A stretch of DNA of 64,000 nucleotides from Paramicrobacterium humi (GCF_900105715.1 NZ_FNRY01000002.1:62001-126000); one strand, 5' to 3'; counted from the first letter of the stretch, positions 42,420-51,099 are shown. Numbers and translations: made by a program. The notes: generated from the sequence alone by a model not told the origin.

Positions 42420-43215
42420 CCGTCCCGCGAAGCCGCGTTCGCTCGCCGAGCTGCGCGCCGTCGCGCAGCCACCCGAGGTGCGTTCGCGCCGGAACGCCGA
42501 GCACTGGACGGCCTCCCTGTACTTGCGGGATCTCTCGCCGTACGTGACCTGGCTGCTCCTGCGCACGTCGATAAGCGCCAACGGCGTGACGGGGCTCATG
42601 ATCCTCAGCGGCTGGTGCGTCGCGGCATCCCTGCTCATTCCCGGATTCGCCGGAGCAGCCCTCGCTCTCGTGATGTGCCAAGTGCAGATGCTCATCGACT
42701 GCTGTGATGGCGAGGTCGCGCGCTGGCGGCGCACGTCATCGCCGGCAGGCGCCTTCCTCGACGCGGTCGGACACTACTCGACAGAGGCGCTCATCCCGCT
42801 CGCGCTCGCGATCCGCGCGGCCGGCTACCCGTTCACGCCCGACGGCGACTACCTGTGGACGACGCTCGGCGCCCTGCTCGCGCTCGTGCTCGTGCTCAAC
42901 AAGGCGCTCAACGACATGGTGCGCGTGGCACGCGCGAACTTCGGAGCGCCCAAGCTCACGTATTCCGAGGCGGAGATGGCGCCCTCCGGTGGGCTGCTCG
43001 CGACGGTGCGCCGAGCGGCGAAGGTCGTGCCGCTGCACCGCATGTTCCACTCGGTCGAGATGACGATCGTGATCTTCGCGGCGGCGATCGTCGGCCTTTT
43101 CGTGGGCGACCTCGTCGCGATGCGATGGGTCCTCGTCATCCTCCTCGTCGTCGCCACCCTCACGCTCTTCGGGCACTTCGTCGCGATCATGGCATCCAAA
43201 CGTGTCCGCGCCTGA
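42400..43215 (+). CDS. CDP-alcohol phosphatidyltransferase family membrane enzyme
   Basis: A 271-residue membrane protein with about five to six helices. The family signature D-x2-D-G-x2-A-R-x8-G-x3-D-x3-D is present as DCCDGEVARWRRTSSPAG then AFLDAVGH: the fourth Asp, proposed general base in the family, is His. Such enzymes transfer a phospho-alcohol from a CDP-alcohol. Between glycosyltransferases and a TagF-like gene the substrate is probably a polyol rather than a glycerolipid (inference). GTG start, overlapping the previous gene by 20 bases and the next by 14. Confidence 0.85.
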   Translation: MSTPHHDRPAKPRSLAELRAVAQPPEVRSRRNAEHWTASLYLRDLSPYVTWLLLRTSISANGVTGLMILSGWCVAASLLIPGFAGAALALVMCQVQMLIDCCDGEVARWRRTSSPAGAFLDAVGHYSTEALIPLALAIRAAGYPFTPDGDYLWTTLGALLALVLVLNKALNDMVRVARANFGAPKLTYSEAEMAPSGGLLATVRRAAKVVPLHRMFHSVEMTIVIFAAAIVGLFVGDLVAMRWVLVILLVVATLTLFGHFVAIMASKRVRA

Positions 43216-44092
43216 CGCGTCGAGCGACCTGCCGGATATCGGCGTCGTCGTTCTCACCCAGGGGAATCGACCGGAGGCGCTCGCCGCCGGCATCCGCTCC
43301 GTGCTTGAGCAGAAGGACGTGACCACGAACATCGTCGTCGTGGGCAACGGCTGGCAGCCCGAGGACCTTCCCGACGGCGTCGGCGCTCTCGCCCTGCCCG
43401 AGAACCTGGGCATCCCCGCGGGACGGAACCGCGGGGCCGCACGAGTGACGGGGGAGTACATCTTCTTCCTCGATGACGATGCGACCCTGCCCGACGATCA
43501 CTTCCTCAGCGACGCCATCGGCATCCTGCGGCGAAGTCCCGACATCGGGCTCGTGCAGCCCCGGCTCGAGGACGCCGTCGACGGCCGCGCTCCGCGCCGT
43601 TGGATTCCGAGGATCCGCAAGGGCGACCGGCACCGGTCAAGCAACATCTTCTCGTGCCTCGAAGCCGTCATTGTGATGCCGCGGAGCGTGTTCGACGCGT
43701 GCGGCGGCTGGGGCGAGGAGTACTTCTACGCGCATGAGGGCATCGAGCTCGCCTGGCGCGTGTGGGACCAGGACCGTCGGGCCTGGTACGCCGGGAACCT
43801 GGTTGCGAACCATCCGTTCGTGCATCCGACACGGCACACCGAGTACTACCGACTCAACGCGCGCAACCGCATCTGGCTCGCTCGCCGCAACCTGCCGCTG
43901 GTCCTGCAGCCGCTCTACGTCGGCGCCTGGACCGGCATCACGCTGCTGCGGTGGTGGCGCAAGCGCGACGTGCTGCGCGTCTGGTTCGCGGGCTGGCGGG
44001 AAGGCTGGCGCACGAGCCCGGGAGCACGACGGCCGCTGCGCTGGAAGACGGTGTGGCGCATGACGCTCGCCGGTCGGCCGCCCGTGATCTGA
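43202..44092 (+). CDS. Family 2 glycosyltransferase (rhamnosyltransferase-like)
   Basis: A 296-residue GT2. VVVLTQGNRPEALAAGIRSVL is followed by a strong DxD motif, FFLDDDATLPD (about 90-100), then GWGEEYFYAHEGIELAWRVWD, the acceptor-side ED motif. LGIPAGRNRGA resembles the N-x-G-x-a-x-G-R-N segment of rhamnosyl- and other GT2 enzymes. The C-terminus is basic with Trp-rich amphipathic helices that may lie on the membrane. GTG start within the end of the CDP-alcohol gene, so translation is coupled. Confidence 0.86.
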   Translation: MSAPDASSDLPDIGVVVLTQGNRPEALAAGIRSVLEQKDVTTNIVVVGNGWQPEDLPDGVGALALPENLGIPAGRNRGAARVTGEYIFFLDDDATLPDDHFLSDAIGILRRSPDIGLVQPRLEDAVDGRAPRRWIPRIRKGDRHRSSNIFSCLEAVIVMPRSVFDACGGWGEEYFYAHEGIELAWRVWDQDRRAWYAGNLVANHPFVHPTRHTEYYRLNARNRIWLARRNLPLVLQPLYVGAWTGITLLRWWRKRDVLRVWFAGWREGWRTSPGARRPLRWKTVWRMTLAGRPPVI

Positions 44093-44150
44093 TTCTGCGG
44101 TGAGGACGCTCCAAGCAAACCGTTATCTGCTCTGGGTACCCTGAAGCGCG

Positions 44151-45413
44151 ATGAATGTGATGCGGGACGCACGAAAGGCCCTTCGACTTGGGCGCAAGCT
44201 CATCGACAACCGACGCGCGCACGCGGCACTCCGGCAGAAGACCCGACAGCAGCCTCCGCTCGAGCCGGGCCGCTTCAAGATCGCCGTGTATTTCGCCGAC
44301 GAGCAGGTGAACCTGTATCAGATCCGGCAATGGTACAAGCCGCTCGTCGAGCTCTCGAAGACCTGGCCCGTCGTCATTCTGAGCCGCGGCTCGACCGGGG
44401 CGCTTCGGCTTCTCGACGAATCACCGGTTCCCGTCACGTACGTGCGCACCGTCACTTCCCTTGAGAAGACGATCGCGAAGCAAGACGTCCGCATCGTGTT
44501 TTACGTCAACCAGAATGCCAAGAACTTCCAGATGTTCCGGTACGGGCAGCGCTGGCACGTTTTCATCAACCACGGTGAGAGCGACAAGATGTACATGACG
44601 ACGAACCAGTTCAAGGCATACGACTACGCCTTGATCGCCGGGGACGCGGCGCGCGCTCGTCTCGAGAAGGCGCTCTGGGACTACGACTTCGACAAGCGCG
44701 CGATTCCCATCGGGCGGCCGCAAGCCGACCACTTCTCGGGAGAGCTGCCGTACACGCCCGACGATCGCACCGTCGTGCTCTACGCGCCGACGTGGGAGGG
44801 CGACCGCGAGGCCGCCGCATACGGCTCGGTCGCGAGCCACGGCGTGGCTCTCGTGCGCGCACTGCTCGCGACCGGTGAGCATCGCGTGATCTATCGCCCG
44901 CACCCGCGATCCGGAGTGGTCAGCCGCGCATATGCCGCCGCCAATCGCCAGATCATCGACATGCTCGCGGCGGCCAACCGCAGCGACCCGTCCGCGAAGC
45001 ACGTCTACGACAATGGACCCGAGATCGGCTGGCAGATCGCAGCGGCGGATGTGGCCATAGTCGACATCTCCGCGATGATCTACGACCGTCTGGCGACCGG
45101 GAAGGCGCTTATGGTCACGCGACCCGTGAGCGAGACCGCGAAAGTGGACGAAGGCGGATATCTGTCCGCGTGCGAGTGGCTCGATGCGGACGAGGCGGGG
45201 GCGATCGTCGAGCACGTCGACCGCCTGCTGCACGACCCGGAGACGACGCAGCGTATCGCCTTCTGGTCGCAGCACTACTTCGGTGACACCGCGCCGGGAG
45301 CTGCCACGCAGCGATTCCACGCCGCCGTGCAGCACCTGATGGACGAGTGGGAGAAGTACGCGGCGCTTCACGCGGACGATCTCGCGGGACGTCGACCCGA
45401 CTCACCGCACTGA
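44151..45413 (+). CDS. CDP-glycerol glycerophosphotransferase (TagB/TagF)-like protein
   Basis: A 420-residue protein of the teichoic-acid polymerase family, polymerising or priming polyol-phosphate chains from CDP-polyols. Its markers are the catalytic FINHGESDKMYM (about 137-148), APTWEGDRE, the CDP-contact YRPHPRSG (about 249-256), and VDISAMIYDRLATGKALM, the variant of the usual TDYSS segment. The N-terminus is strongly basic, for membrane attachment. TACCCT lies eight bases before the ATG; a ribosome-binding site is not visible. Acts with the upstream CDP-alcohol enzyme and the downstream exporter. Confidence 0.85.
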   Translation: MNVMRDARKALRLGRKLIDNRRAHAALRQKTRQQPPLEPGRFKIAVYFADEQVNLYQIRQWYKPLVELSKTWPVVILSRGSTGALRLLDESPVPVTYVRTVTSLEKTIAKQDVRIVFYVNQNAKNFQMFRYGQRWHVFINHGESDKMYMTTNQFKAYDYALIAGDAARARLEKALWDYDFDKRAIPIGRPQADHFSGELPYTPDDRTVVLYAPTWEGDREAAAYGSVASHGVALVRALLATGEHRVIYRPHPRSGVVSRAYAAANRQIIDMLAAANRSDPSAKHVYDNGPEIGWQIAAADVAIVDISAMIYDRLATGKALMVTRPVSETAKVDEGGYLSACEWLDADEAGAIVEHVDRLLHDPETTQRIAFWSQHYFGDTAPGAATQRFHAAVQHLMDEWEKYAALHADDLAGRRPDSPH

Positions 45414-45420
45414 CGACAGC

Positions 45421-46266
45421 TCAGTCCTCGTCGTGGTCGCGCTCTCGGCCGCCGCGGCGCACGACGGGAATACGTGCGCGAAGCTGCGCAGCCCCCGAGC
45501 GGGCGGAGCGGTCACGGGGCTCGAGCTCTGGCGCGAGCCTGAGCGGCGCCGGTCCGAAGGCGCTGCGCGCGCTCTTGACGACTTCCCGACCCGCTATGTG
45601 ATTGCCGACGCCGCCGATCGCCGCGCCGATGCCGAACGGGATCACCTTGCCGACGAGTGACGTGCCCTGGCTCGCGAGGAGCTTCTTGATGAAGCGCTTC
45701 TTGAGCTCGTCCGCGAACGGGCCGACAGCGAACTGCGGAAGCGTCGAGGTGATCATCTCGCCCCAGAACGTTCCTCGCGCGGGAACCGAATGCAGGGTCT
45801 TGCCCGTGAACTGGCGAATGAGCTCCATCCCCGGGCGGCCCAGCAGCATCGTCATCACGAGGGCGCGCGCCCGCACCGGGTCCGAGACCGGCAGCCCGTG
45901 CAGTTCCGCGACGGACTGCGCGAACAGGGCGGTGCTCTCCAGAAACCCGACCGTCTCCGTCGCCGCGAGCGCGAGCGCGACCCCGGTGCCGATCGCGGGG
46001 ACCGCGGCGGTGGCTCCGACCGCGGCGCCTCCCGTGGTGATCGCTGCGAGGTAGCGCCGCTCGAGCACGCGCACGAGCTGTTCTGGCGTCGCGTGCGGGT
46101 GAGAACGACGGATGCCGCGAATGTGCGCCATCACGACAGGACGCTGAACGGCGAGAACCCTTTCGATGCTGCGCAGCCACAGCGGCAGATCTTCGGCCGC
46201 ACCGGCGCGCTCCACGGCCGCGGGATCGACGATGACAGGGGTCGACGTGGGCTGTTCCTCGGTCAT
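45421..46266 (-). CDS. Unrecognised membrane-associated protein
   Basis: A 281-residue protein I do not recognise with confidence. Residues ~75-105 are Gly/Ala-rich and hydrophobic (ITTGGAAVGATAAVP, then IGTGVALALAATETVGF), and ~205-230 again (VGKVIPFGIGAAIGGVGNHIAG), a pattern reminiscent of EcsC-like proteins. The C-terminus is very basic (REVVKSARS; RGGRERDHDED). AAGGAGG precedes the ATG. It is on the opposite strand to the glycosyltransferases and upstream-adjacent in transcription order to none of the exporter genes, so its link to the polymer locus is only positional. Confidence 0.6.
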   Translation of the reverse strand: MTEEQPTSTPVIVDPAAVERAGAAEDLPLWLRSIERVLAVQRPVVMAHIRGIRRSHPHATPEQLVRVLERRYLAAITTGGAAVGATAAVPAIGTGVALALAATETVGFLESTALFAQSVAELHGLPVSDPVRARALVMTMLLGRPGMELIRQFTGKTLHSVPARGTFWGEMITSTLPQFAVGPFADELKKRFIKKLLASQGTSLVGKVIPFGIGAAIGGVGNHIAGREVVKSARSAFGPAPLRLAPELEPRDRSARSGAAQLRARIPVVRRGGRERDHDED

Positions 46267-46326
46267 CGCGCCTCCTTGACGAGCATCGGTCAAGTCTCTC
46301 GCAGCCGACTGGGCGCTGCCTGCGCG

Positions 46327-47067
46327 CTACCTGTTGTAATCGTCGTTGTACCGGTCGAGCACTTCGTCGATGGCGGCATCCAGAACGAGTTTCCCCTTGT
46401 CGAGGTAGAGGCCGCGCGAGCAGAACCGCCGCAGGTCGCGTTCGTTGTGCGAGACGAAGAAGAGCGTGCGTCCGCCCTCGAGCATCTCGTCGATGCGGCG
46501 GTAGCACTTCTCCTTGAACCCCTTGTCGCCCACGGCGAGGACTTCGTCGACGAGGATGATGGGTTCCTCGAGCTGGGAGATCACGGAGAACGCGATGCGA
46601 ACCTTCATGCCGCTCGACAGGTGCTTGTACGGCGTGTCGACGAAGTCATCGATCTCCGCGAAACCGATGATGTCATCGAATCGCCGGTCGATCTCCCGTT
46701 TTGGCATGCCGTGCAGGCCCGCCGTCAGATACACGTTGTCGCGCACCGTCAGATCATTGACGAACCCGCCAGTTATCTCGATGAGCGGTGCGACGCCGTC
46801 CCGCACGGAGACTGTGCCCTCATCGGGAAGCAGCACGCCCGCTACGAGCTTCAGCAACGTCGACTTGCCCTGCCCGTTCCGGCCGACCACGCCGATCGCC
46901 TCGCCCGCCTCGACCTCGAACGACACTCCGCGAAGGGCCCAGAACTCGCCCGGACGCGAGCGCCGGTTCTTGCCCGCGAACAGATCTTTGAAGCTACGGC
47001 GACCACGCCGGTTGCGGCGGAAGCGCACGCCCAGATCACGCACGGAGATGACGGATGCCGGCATCAC
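46327..47067 (-). CDS. ABC transporter ATP-binding protein, TagH/Wzt type
   Basis: A 246-residue ATPase for export of a cell-surface polymer. A distinctive basic N-terminal insert (RRNRRGRRSFKDLF) is followed by Walker A GRNGQGKST (about 62-70), the polymer-export signature LSSGMKVRIAFS, and Walker B IILVDEVLAVGD, then FVSHNERDLRRFC. The C-terminal polymer-binding extension of some Wzt proteins is absent. Start is GTG or the next ATG, coupled to the permease stop (GTGATG). Confidence 0.92.
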   Translation of the reverse strand: MMPASVISVRDLGVRFRRNRRGRRSFKDLFAGKNRRSRPGEFWALRGVSFEVEAGEAIGVVGRNGQGKSTLLKLVAGVLLPDEGTVSVRDGVAPLIEITGGFVNDLTVRDNVYLTAGLHGMPKREIDRRFDDIIGFAEIDDFVDTPYKHLSSGMKVRIAFSVISQLEEPIILVDEVLAVGDKGFKEKCYRRIDEMLEGGRTLFFVSHNERDLRRFCSRGLYLDKGKLVLDAAIDEVLDRYNDDYNR

Positions 47068-47882
47068 AGCTCCTTCAGCACGCTGCGTTCCGACCGTTGG
47101 AACAGGGCAATGCCGATGCCGAGAAGGACGAGGGATACGAGAGCGGACGCGCCGACGGCGAACCAGTCGAGCTGAGCGGGGAAGAACGCCGCACGATACA
47201 GCGACATGACCCCCGCGAGCGGATTGAACGAGGCGATCGTCCGGATGCTGTCAGGAAGATTCGTGATGCCGTACACGATGGGGGAGGCGTAGAAGAGGAA
47301 GCGCAGCAGCAGCTTGGTGGCGCGCTCGAGATCGCGGAAGAAGACGACGGCGGGAGCGACGATCAACCCGACGGCGGTTGTGAGCACGGCCTGCAGGAGG
47401 ATGCCGACCGGAAACAGCAGGGCATACCCGTTGACGGGAGCGTGGTACACGATCGCGAACAGTGCGAGGACGGGAATGGCCGCAATGAACTCGATGCCCT
47501 TGGAGAGCACGAGACGATTGACCCAGATCGTGCGAGGGATCGACGTGGAGCGCACGAGCTTCGCCTCGCGCAGGAACGCTCGCGTGCTGTCGGAGACCGC
47601 GCCGTTGAACCACATCCACGGGAGCAGGCCGGCGAGGAGGAAGACGATGTACGGCTGTTCGCCGATCTTCCCGGCACCCCGGTCGAACACCTGGGTGAAG
47701 ACGAACCAGTAGATTCCCGCCATGATGAGCGGGTCGATGATCGACCAGAGATAGCCCAGCGCGCTTGTGGAATAGCGCACGCGCAAGTCGCGCTTCGTCA
47801 GCAACCAGAGTGCGCTCCGATAGCGCGCGGCTGATGACCGCGCGGGTCGTGGGGCGGCAACGGAAGTCACAGCCTCCAACAT
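47064..47882 (-). CDS. ABC transporter permease, TagG/Wzm type
   Basis: A 272-residue ABC-2 permease with six membrane helices. Its markers are ALWLLTKRDLRVRYSTSALGYLWSIIDPL, FLLAGLLPWMWFNGAV, the loop SIPRTIWVNRLVLSKG, and FYASPIVYGI. These match exporters of teichoic acids or O-antigens. It overlaps the ATPase by 4 bases. I start at the ATG of MLEAV; a GTG four codons later with GGAGG close by is an alternative. It is downstream of a terminator, so it is transcribed separately from the nucleotidyltransferase. Confidence 0.9.
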   Translation of the reverse strand: MLEAVTSVAAPRPARSSAARYRSALWLLTKRDLRVRYSTSALGYLWSIIDPLIMAGIYWFVFTQVFDRGAGKIGEQPYIVFLLAGLLPWMWFNGAVSDSTRAFLREAKLVRSTSIPRTIWVNRLVLSKGIEFIAAIPVLALFAIVYHAPVNGYALLFPVGILLQAVLTTAVGLIVAPAVVFFRDLERATKLLLRFLFYASPIVYGITNLPDSIRTIASFNPLAGVMSLYRAAFFPAQLDWFAVGASALVSLVLLGIGIALFQRSERSVLKEL

Positions 47883-47886
47883 AACG

Positions 47887-47925
47887 GCAAAAGAATGCCG
47901 GCACGTGCATGGCACGTACCGGCAT
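47887..47925 (-). terminator. Rho-independent terminator after the nucleotidyltransferase
   Basis: On the minus strand a 14-base stem (47925-47912 with 47908-47895, one mismatch) and three-base loop are followed by TTCTTTT, a rare T-tract for this genome. Confidence 0.8.
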
Positions 47926-47940
47926 CCGCAGCTCTGACTG

Positions 47941-48636
47941 CTAGACGAACAGGTTGGCTCGCTCCAGATCCTCGGCGAAGTCGACCTCGACCGCGTACAG
48001 GTCGGAGATGTCCATCGGCTCGATGAGCAGGCTGTCGTTCTCGATCGCGAGCTCGAGGCCGCGCTCGAAGTAGTCCTGGTCGTCGACGCGCTGCAGCTGA
48101 CGGATGAACGCCGCCTTGTCGTCGCGCGAGATGTAGTTGATGCCGACGGCTTCGCCGAGGGCGCCCGTCTTGATCGTCTTCGAGAGCTCCTTGATATAGC
48201 CCTCGGCGCTCGTCGTGTACTTGACCTCCTCGTCGGAGACCTTCGACGTGTTCACGGTGACGAACGACTGGTCCCGAGCGACAAGTGCCGTGGCGCGCTC
48301 GAGCGCGGACGGGTCGAAGACGACGTCGCCGTTCATCCAGAGAACGCCGCCGTTCGATGACGCCTTGAGCGCCCGCAGCAGGCTCTTCGAGGTGTTCGTC
48401 TGGTCGTACTGCTCGTTGTAGACGAAGTTCGCGTCGGGGAACGCCTCGATGATGTGCTCGAGCTTGTACCCGACCACGATCGTGACCTTGACGTTCTTGC
48501 CGAAGGCCTGGTGGATGTTGTCGAACTGCTGCTGCATGATGGTGCGGCCATCGTTGAGCTCGGTCAGCGGCTTGGGGAGCGAGCGTCCGAGTCGACTGCC
48601 CATTCCCGCAGCAAGAATAACGACCTGGGTGGTCAT
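47941..48636 (-). CDS. LicC/IPCT-like nucleotidyltransferase
   Basis: A 231-residue NTP transferase. The nucleotide loop is VVILAAGMGSRLGRSLPKPL (about 5-24). The metal Asp is in WMNGDVVFDP (about 100-109). NEQYDQTNTSKSLLRA matches the N-x-x-NT-x-S-L segment of LicC-type phosphocholine and inositol-phosphate cytidylyltransferases. The short second half ends AVEVDFAEDLERA, as in that group. It probably makes a CDP-activated alcohol for the CDP-alcohol transferase or TagF-like enzyme of this locus (inference). AGGAG lies before the ATG, and it is followed by its own terminator. Confidence 0.82.
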   Translation of the reverse strand: MTTQVVILAAGMGSRLGRSLPKPLTELNDGRTIMQQQFDNIHQAFGKNVKVTIVVGYKLEHIIEAFPDANFVYNEQYDQTNTSKSLLRALKASSNGGVLWMNGDVVFDPSALERATALVARDQSFVTVNTSKVSDEEVKYTTSAEGYIKELSKTIKTGALGEAVGINYISRDDKAAFIRQLQRVDDQDYFERGLELAIENDSLLIEPMDISDLYAVEVDFAEDLERANLFV

Positions 48637-48867
48637 AGTGGCTCCTCACGTAGTGTGGCGGAGCAAACAGTTGGCGATGATCTCGCTACGCGTTCACGCG
48701 GTGTTTCTCCGTGGATCAATGTGCTGACACCTCGTTATGCCATTTATTACGGTAGCTGACCTCCGAATTGGGGTCGTGCATCCTCTCATTCTTGTTGTTA
48801 TTTCGTAACCAGTCATTCGGCTGGCTCACAGTTACGGCTCGAAGAGGCGCTTGCCAGCACGAGTTGG
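48637..48867. other. AT-rich intergenic region between nucleotidyltransferase and ABC transporter
   Basis: About 230 bases between divergent genes. The part from about 48720 to 48850 is far richer in A+T than the rest of the window (TTTATTACGG, TTGTTGTTATTTCG). It probably holds the minus-strand promoter, but I cannot fix its elements. No open frame here looks coding. Confidence 0.5.
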
Positions 48868-48873
48868 TAGATT
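48868..48873 (+). promoter_or_regulatory. -10 element of the ABC ATPase gene (leaderless)
   Basis: TAGATT is followed by six bases and the second of two tandem GTG codons, which is why I place the start at 48880 rather than 48877. Confidence 0.5.
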
Positions 48874-48879
48874 TCTGTG

Positions 48880-51099
48880 GTGACTTCAGCGCCTTCTCCC
48901 TCCTCTGACAAGACGCCTTCCGGCGATGACGCCACGTCGCCTTCTGCGGCACCCGACAACGCTGTTGAACAGACGGCCGCGATCGACCAGGAGCAGGCTG
49001 CGGCGAAGAAGAAGGCAGCGCCGAAGAAGCCCGCAACAGCGAAGAAGCCGGCCCAGGCGAAGGCTCCGGCAAAGAAGGCCCCCGCCGCGAAGCCTCCCGC
49101 CCGACCGGCGGCGCCCGCGAAGCCGTCCCCGGAAGCGCCGGCACCGACGGCAGTAGAGTCCACGTCGGCTCCGGCGAAGAAGACCTCCGCCACGAAGACG
49201 ACGGCGGGAAAGAAGCCGGCAGCCGCGGCGACGAAGGGAAAGCCCGCGTCGAAAACGACCTCAGCAGCGGCGGCGAAGGCGCCGACGACGAAGAAGACGC
49301 CGGCGAAGAAGACCGCTTCATCGGGCTCGACGAAGAAGAAGACGACCGACACCGAGACGACTGCTGCCGCCGACCGGAGCGACGCGGACACCGCGGTTCC
49401 AAAGCAAGCGGCAGCAGAGACCGCGCCGTCAGCGACAGTGTCCGAGCCTGCGACTCGCGATGAGGCCGGCGCCCGAGACGAGTCGGCGACTGCGAAACCT
49501 CGCGCAAGCTCTCCCGCGTCGAGCGCGACCGTGAAGAAGGCCAGCGGCACGACACGCACGACAACAGTCAAGAAGACCACAGCCAAATCGACGACATCGA
49601 AGCGTCCGACAGCCAAGTCGACAGCGACAAAGAGGACGCCGAGCGAGAAGGTCCCGAGCACGAAGCCGCGTCCCGCAGCGGTGCCGGCGGCGAGCGAGAC
49701 GACTCCTCCAGCGGAGCCGGCCGAGCTGCCGACTCTTCCCGTCGAGCGCGAGGAAGCACCGAGCGTCCCCGTGACCTTCACGCCGACGCCGGCGGTTGCC
49801 TCAGCGGCACGCAAAGCGCAGACCGCTGCTGCCGATGTGACGGGACCAACCGAGGTTTCGCGTCCGCCGTCGGAAAGCGGCGCGCCCAGCCTGGAAGACG
49901 ATACTGCGCTCCCGCTCCGGGAAAGCTCTGAGTCTGCGACGCCGTCGCAGCCGACGGCCGAGACGATCACGGCGGCACCGGAGTCTTCGCCCGCCGAAGC
50001 CGTCGAGAGCGCGCCAGAAGCCGGCGCGACGAACGCCGAGACGAAGGCAGCGGATCCGGCCGCAAAGCCGTCGTTCACGGCACGCGCGTGGTCTCGGATT
50101 CAAGCGCTCGTGGCGAGTGCCCGTGACGCACTCGGCTCTCGACCCGAGAGCGACGCCTCAGCACTCGTTGGAGACGCTCCCGCGACCGGCGCAGGCGGTC
50201 CGGCCCCGACTGCCGGAGCCGAGCCCGCACCGGAACTTGTGGAAGCGGAGCCGGCGATCGAATCGCCGGTTTCCCATGAACAGCCTGCGGCGGTAGCACC
50301 GGCGGGCCTCGCCGAGTCGACGGAGCCCGCTGCCGCGGATCGCGGCGTCATCGAACTCGTCGGCCTCACCAAGCGGTTCGGCGACACCGTAGCGGTCGAC
50401 AACATCGGCCTCACCATTCCGGCCGGCTCGTTCTACGGGATCGTCGGACCGAATGGTGCGGGGAAGACGACGACGCTGTCGATGATCACCGGGCTCTTGC
50501 GCCCCGACGCAGGCAGGGTCCGCGTCAACGGCATCGACGTGTGGGCGGAGCCAGCCACCGCGAAGCGCTCGATGGGAGTGCTGCCCGATCGCATGCGCCT
50601 CTTCGACCGCCTCACGGGTGCGCAGCTGTTGTACTACTCCGGCGTCCTTCGCGGCCTCGACAATGCGACAGTGCGATCGCGCGTGCGCAGCCTCACCAAG
50701 GCCTTCGCCCTCGAGGACGCGGTCGGTCGCCTCGTCTCCGACTACTCCGTCGGAATGTCGAAGAAGATCGCCCTCGCGTGCGCGCTCATCCATTCACCGC
50801 GCGTTCTCGTGCTCGACGAGCCGTTCGAGTCGGTCGATCCGGTTTCCGCGGGCGCGATCACGGAGATACTGCAGAAGTATGTCGAGAACGGCGGCACGGT
50901 CGTCCTCTCGAGCCACGGCATGGAGTTCATCGAGCGCGTCTGCGACAACGTGGCGATCATCGTCGGGGGAGAAGTGCTCGCCGATGGGAGCGTGGACTCC
51001 GTCCGCGCCGGTGCGACGCTCGAGGAACGGTTCATCGAACTCGTCGGCGGACGCAAAGCAACGGAGGACCTGGAATGGTTGCACAGCTTCTCCGACTGA
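48880..51099 (+). CDS. ABC transporter ATP-binding protein with a ~480-residue disordered N-terminus
   Basis: A 739-residue protein. Residues ~25-230 are Lys/Ala/Pro/Thr-rich, like histone H1 or AlgP tails (AAAKKKAAPKKPATAKKPA and many KKT/AKK repeats). Residues ~230-485 are acidic and Ala/Pro/Glu/Ser-rich with one possible amphipathic helix near 400 (ARAWSRIQALVASARDAL). The ABC ATPase begins about 488: Walker A GPNGAGKTTT (about 524), signature YSVGMSKKIALA, Walker B VLVLDEPFESVDP, and the H-loop SSHG. It overlaps the permease gene by 25 bases. Substrate unknown; the tail could bind an acidic polymer or DNA. Confidence 0.88.
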   Translation: MTSAPSPSSDKTPSGDDATSPSAAPDNAVEQTAAIDQEQAAAKKKAAPKKPATAKKPAQAKAPAKKAPAAKPPARPAAPAKPSPEAPAPTAVESTSAPAKKTSATKTTAGKKPAAAATKGKPASKTTSAAAAKAPTTKKTPAKKTASSGSTKKKTTDTETTAAADRSDADTAVPKQAAAETAPSATVSEPATRDEAGARDESATAKPRASSPASSATVKKASGTTRTTTVKKTTAKSTTSKRPTAKSTATKRTPSEKVPSTKPRPAAVPAASETTPPAEPAELPTLPVEREEAPSVPVTFTPTPAVASAARKAQTAAADVTGPTEVSRPPSESGAPSLEDDTALPLRESSESATPSQPTAETITAAPESSPAEAVESAPEAGATNAETKAADPAAKPSFTARAWSRIQALVASARDALGSRPESDASALVGDAPATGAGGPAPTAGAEPAPELVEAEPAIESPVSHEQPAAVAPAGLAESTEPAAADRGVIELVGLTKRFGDTVAVDNIGLTIPAGSFYGIVGPNGAGKTTTLSMITGLLRPDAGRVRVNGIDVWAEPATAKRSMGVLPDRMRLFDRLTGAQLLYYSGVLRGLDNATVRSRVRSLTKAFALEDAVGRLVSDYSVGMSKKIALACALIHSPRVLVLDEPFESVDPVSAGAITEILQKYVENGGTVVLSSHGMEFIERVCDNVAIIVGGEVLADGSVDSVRAGATLEERFIELVGGRKATEDLEWLHSFSD

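Noticed and set aside
48813-50078. A long minus-strand open frame (421 codons) with Phe/Ala/Val-rich repeats resembling a repetitive exported protein
   Set aside because: It is the antisense image of the Lys/Ala/Pro repeats of the ABC ATPase; the plus-strand frame joins a real ATPase domain and has a matching start signal.
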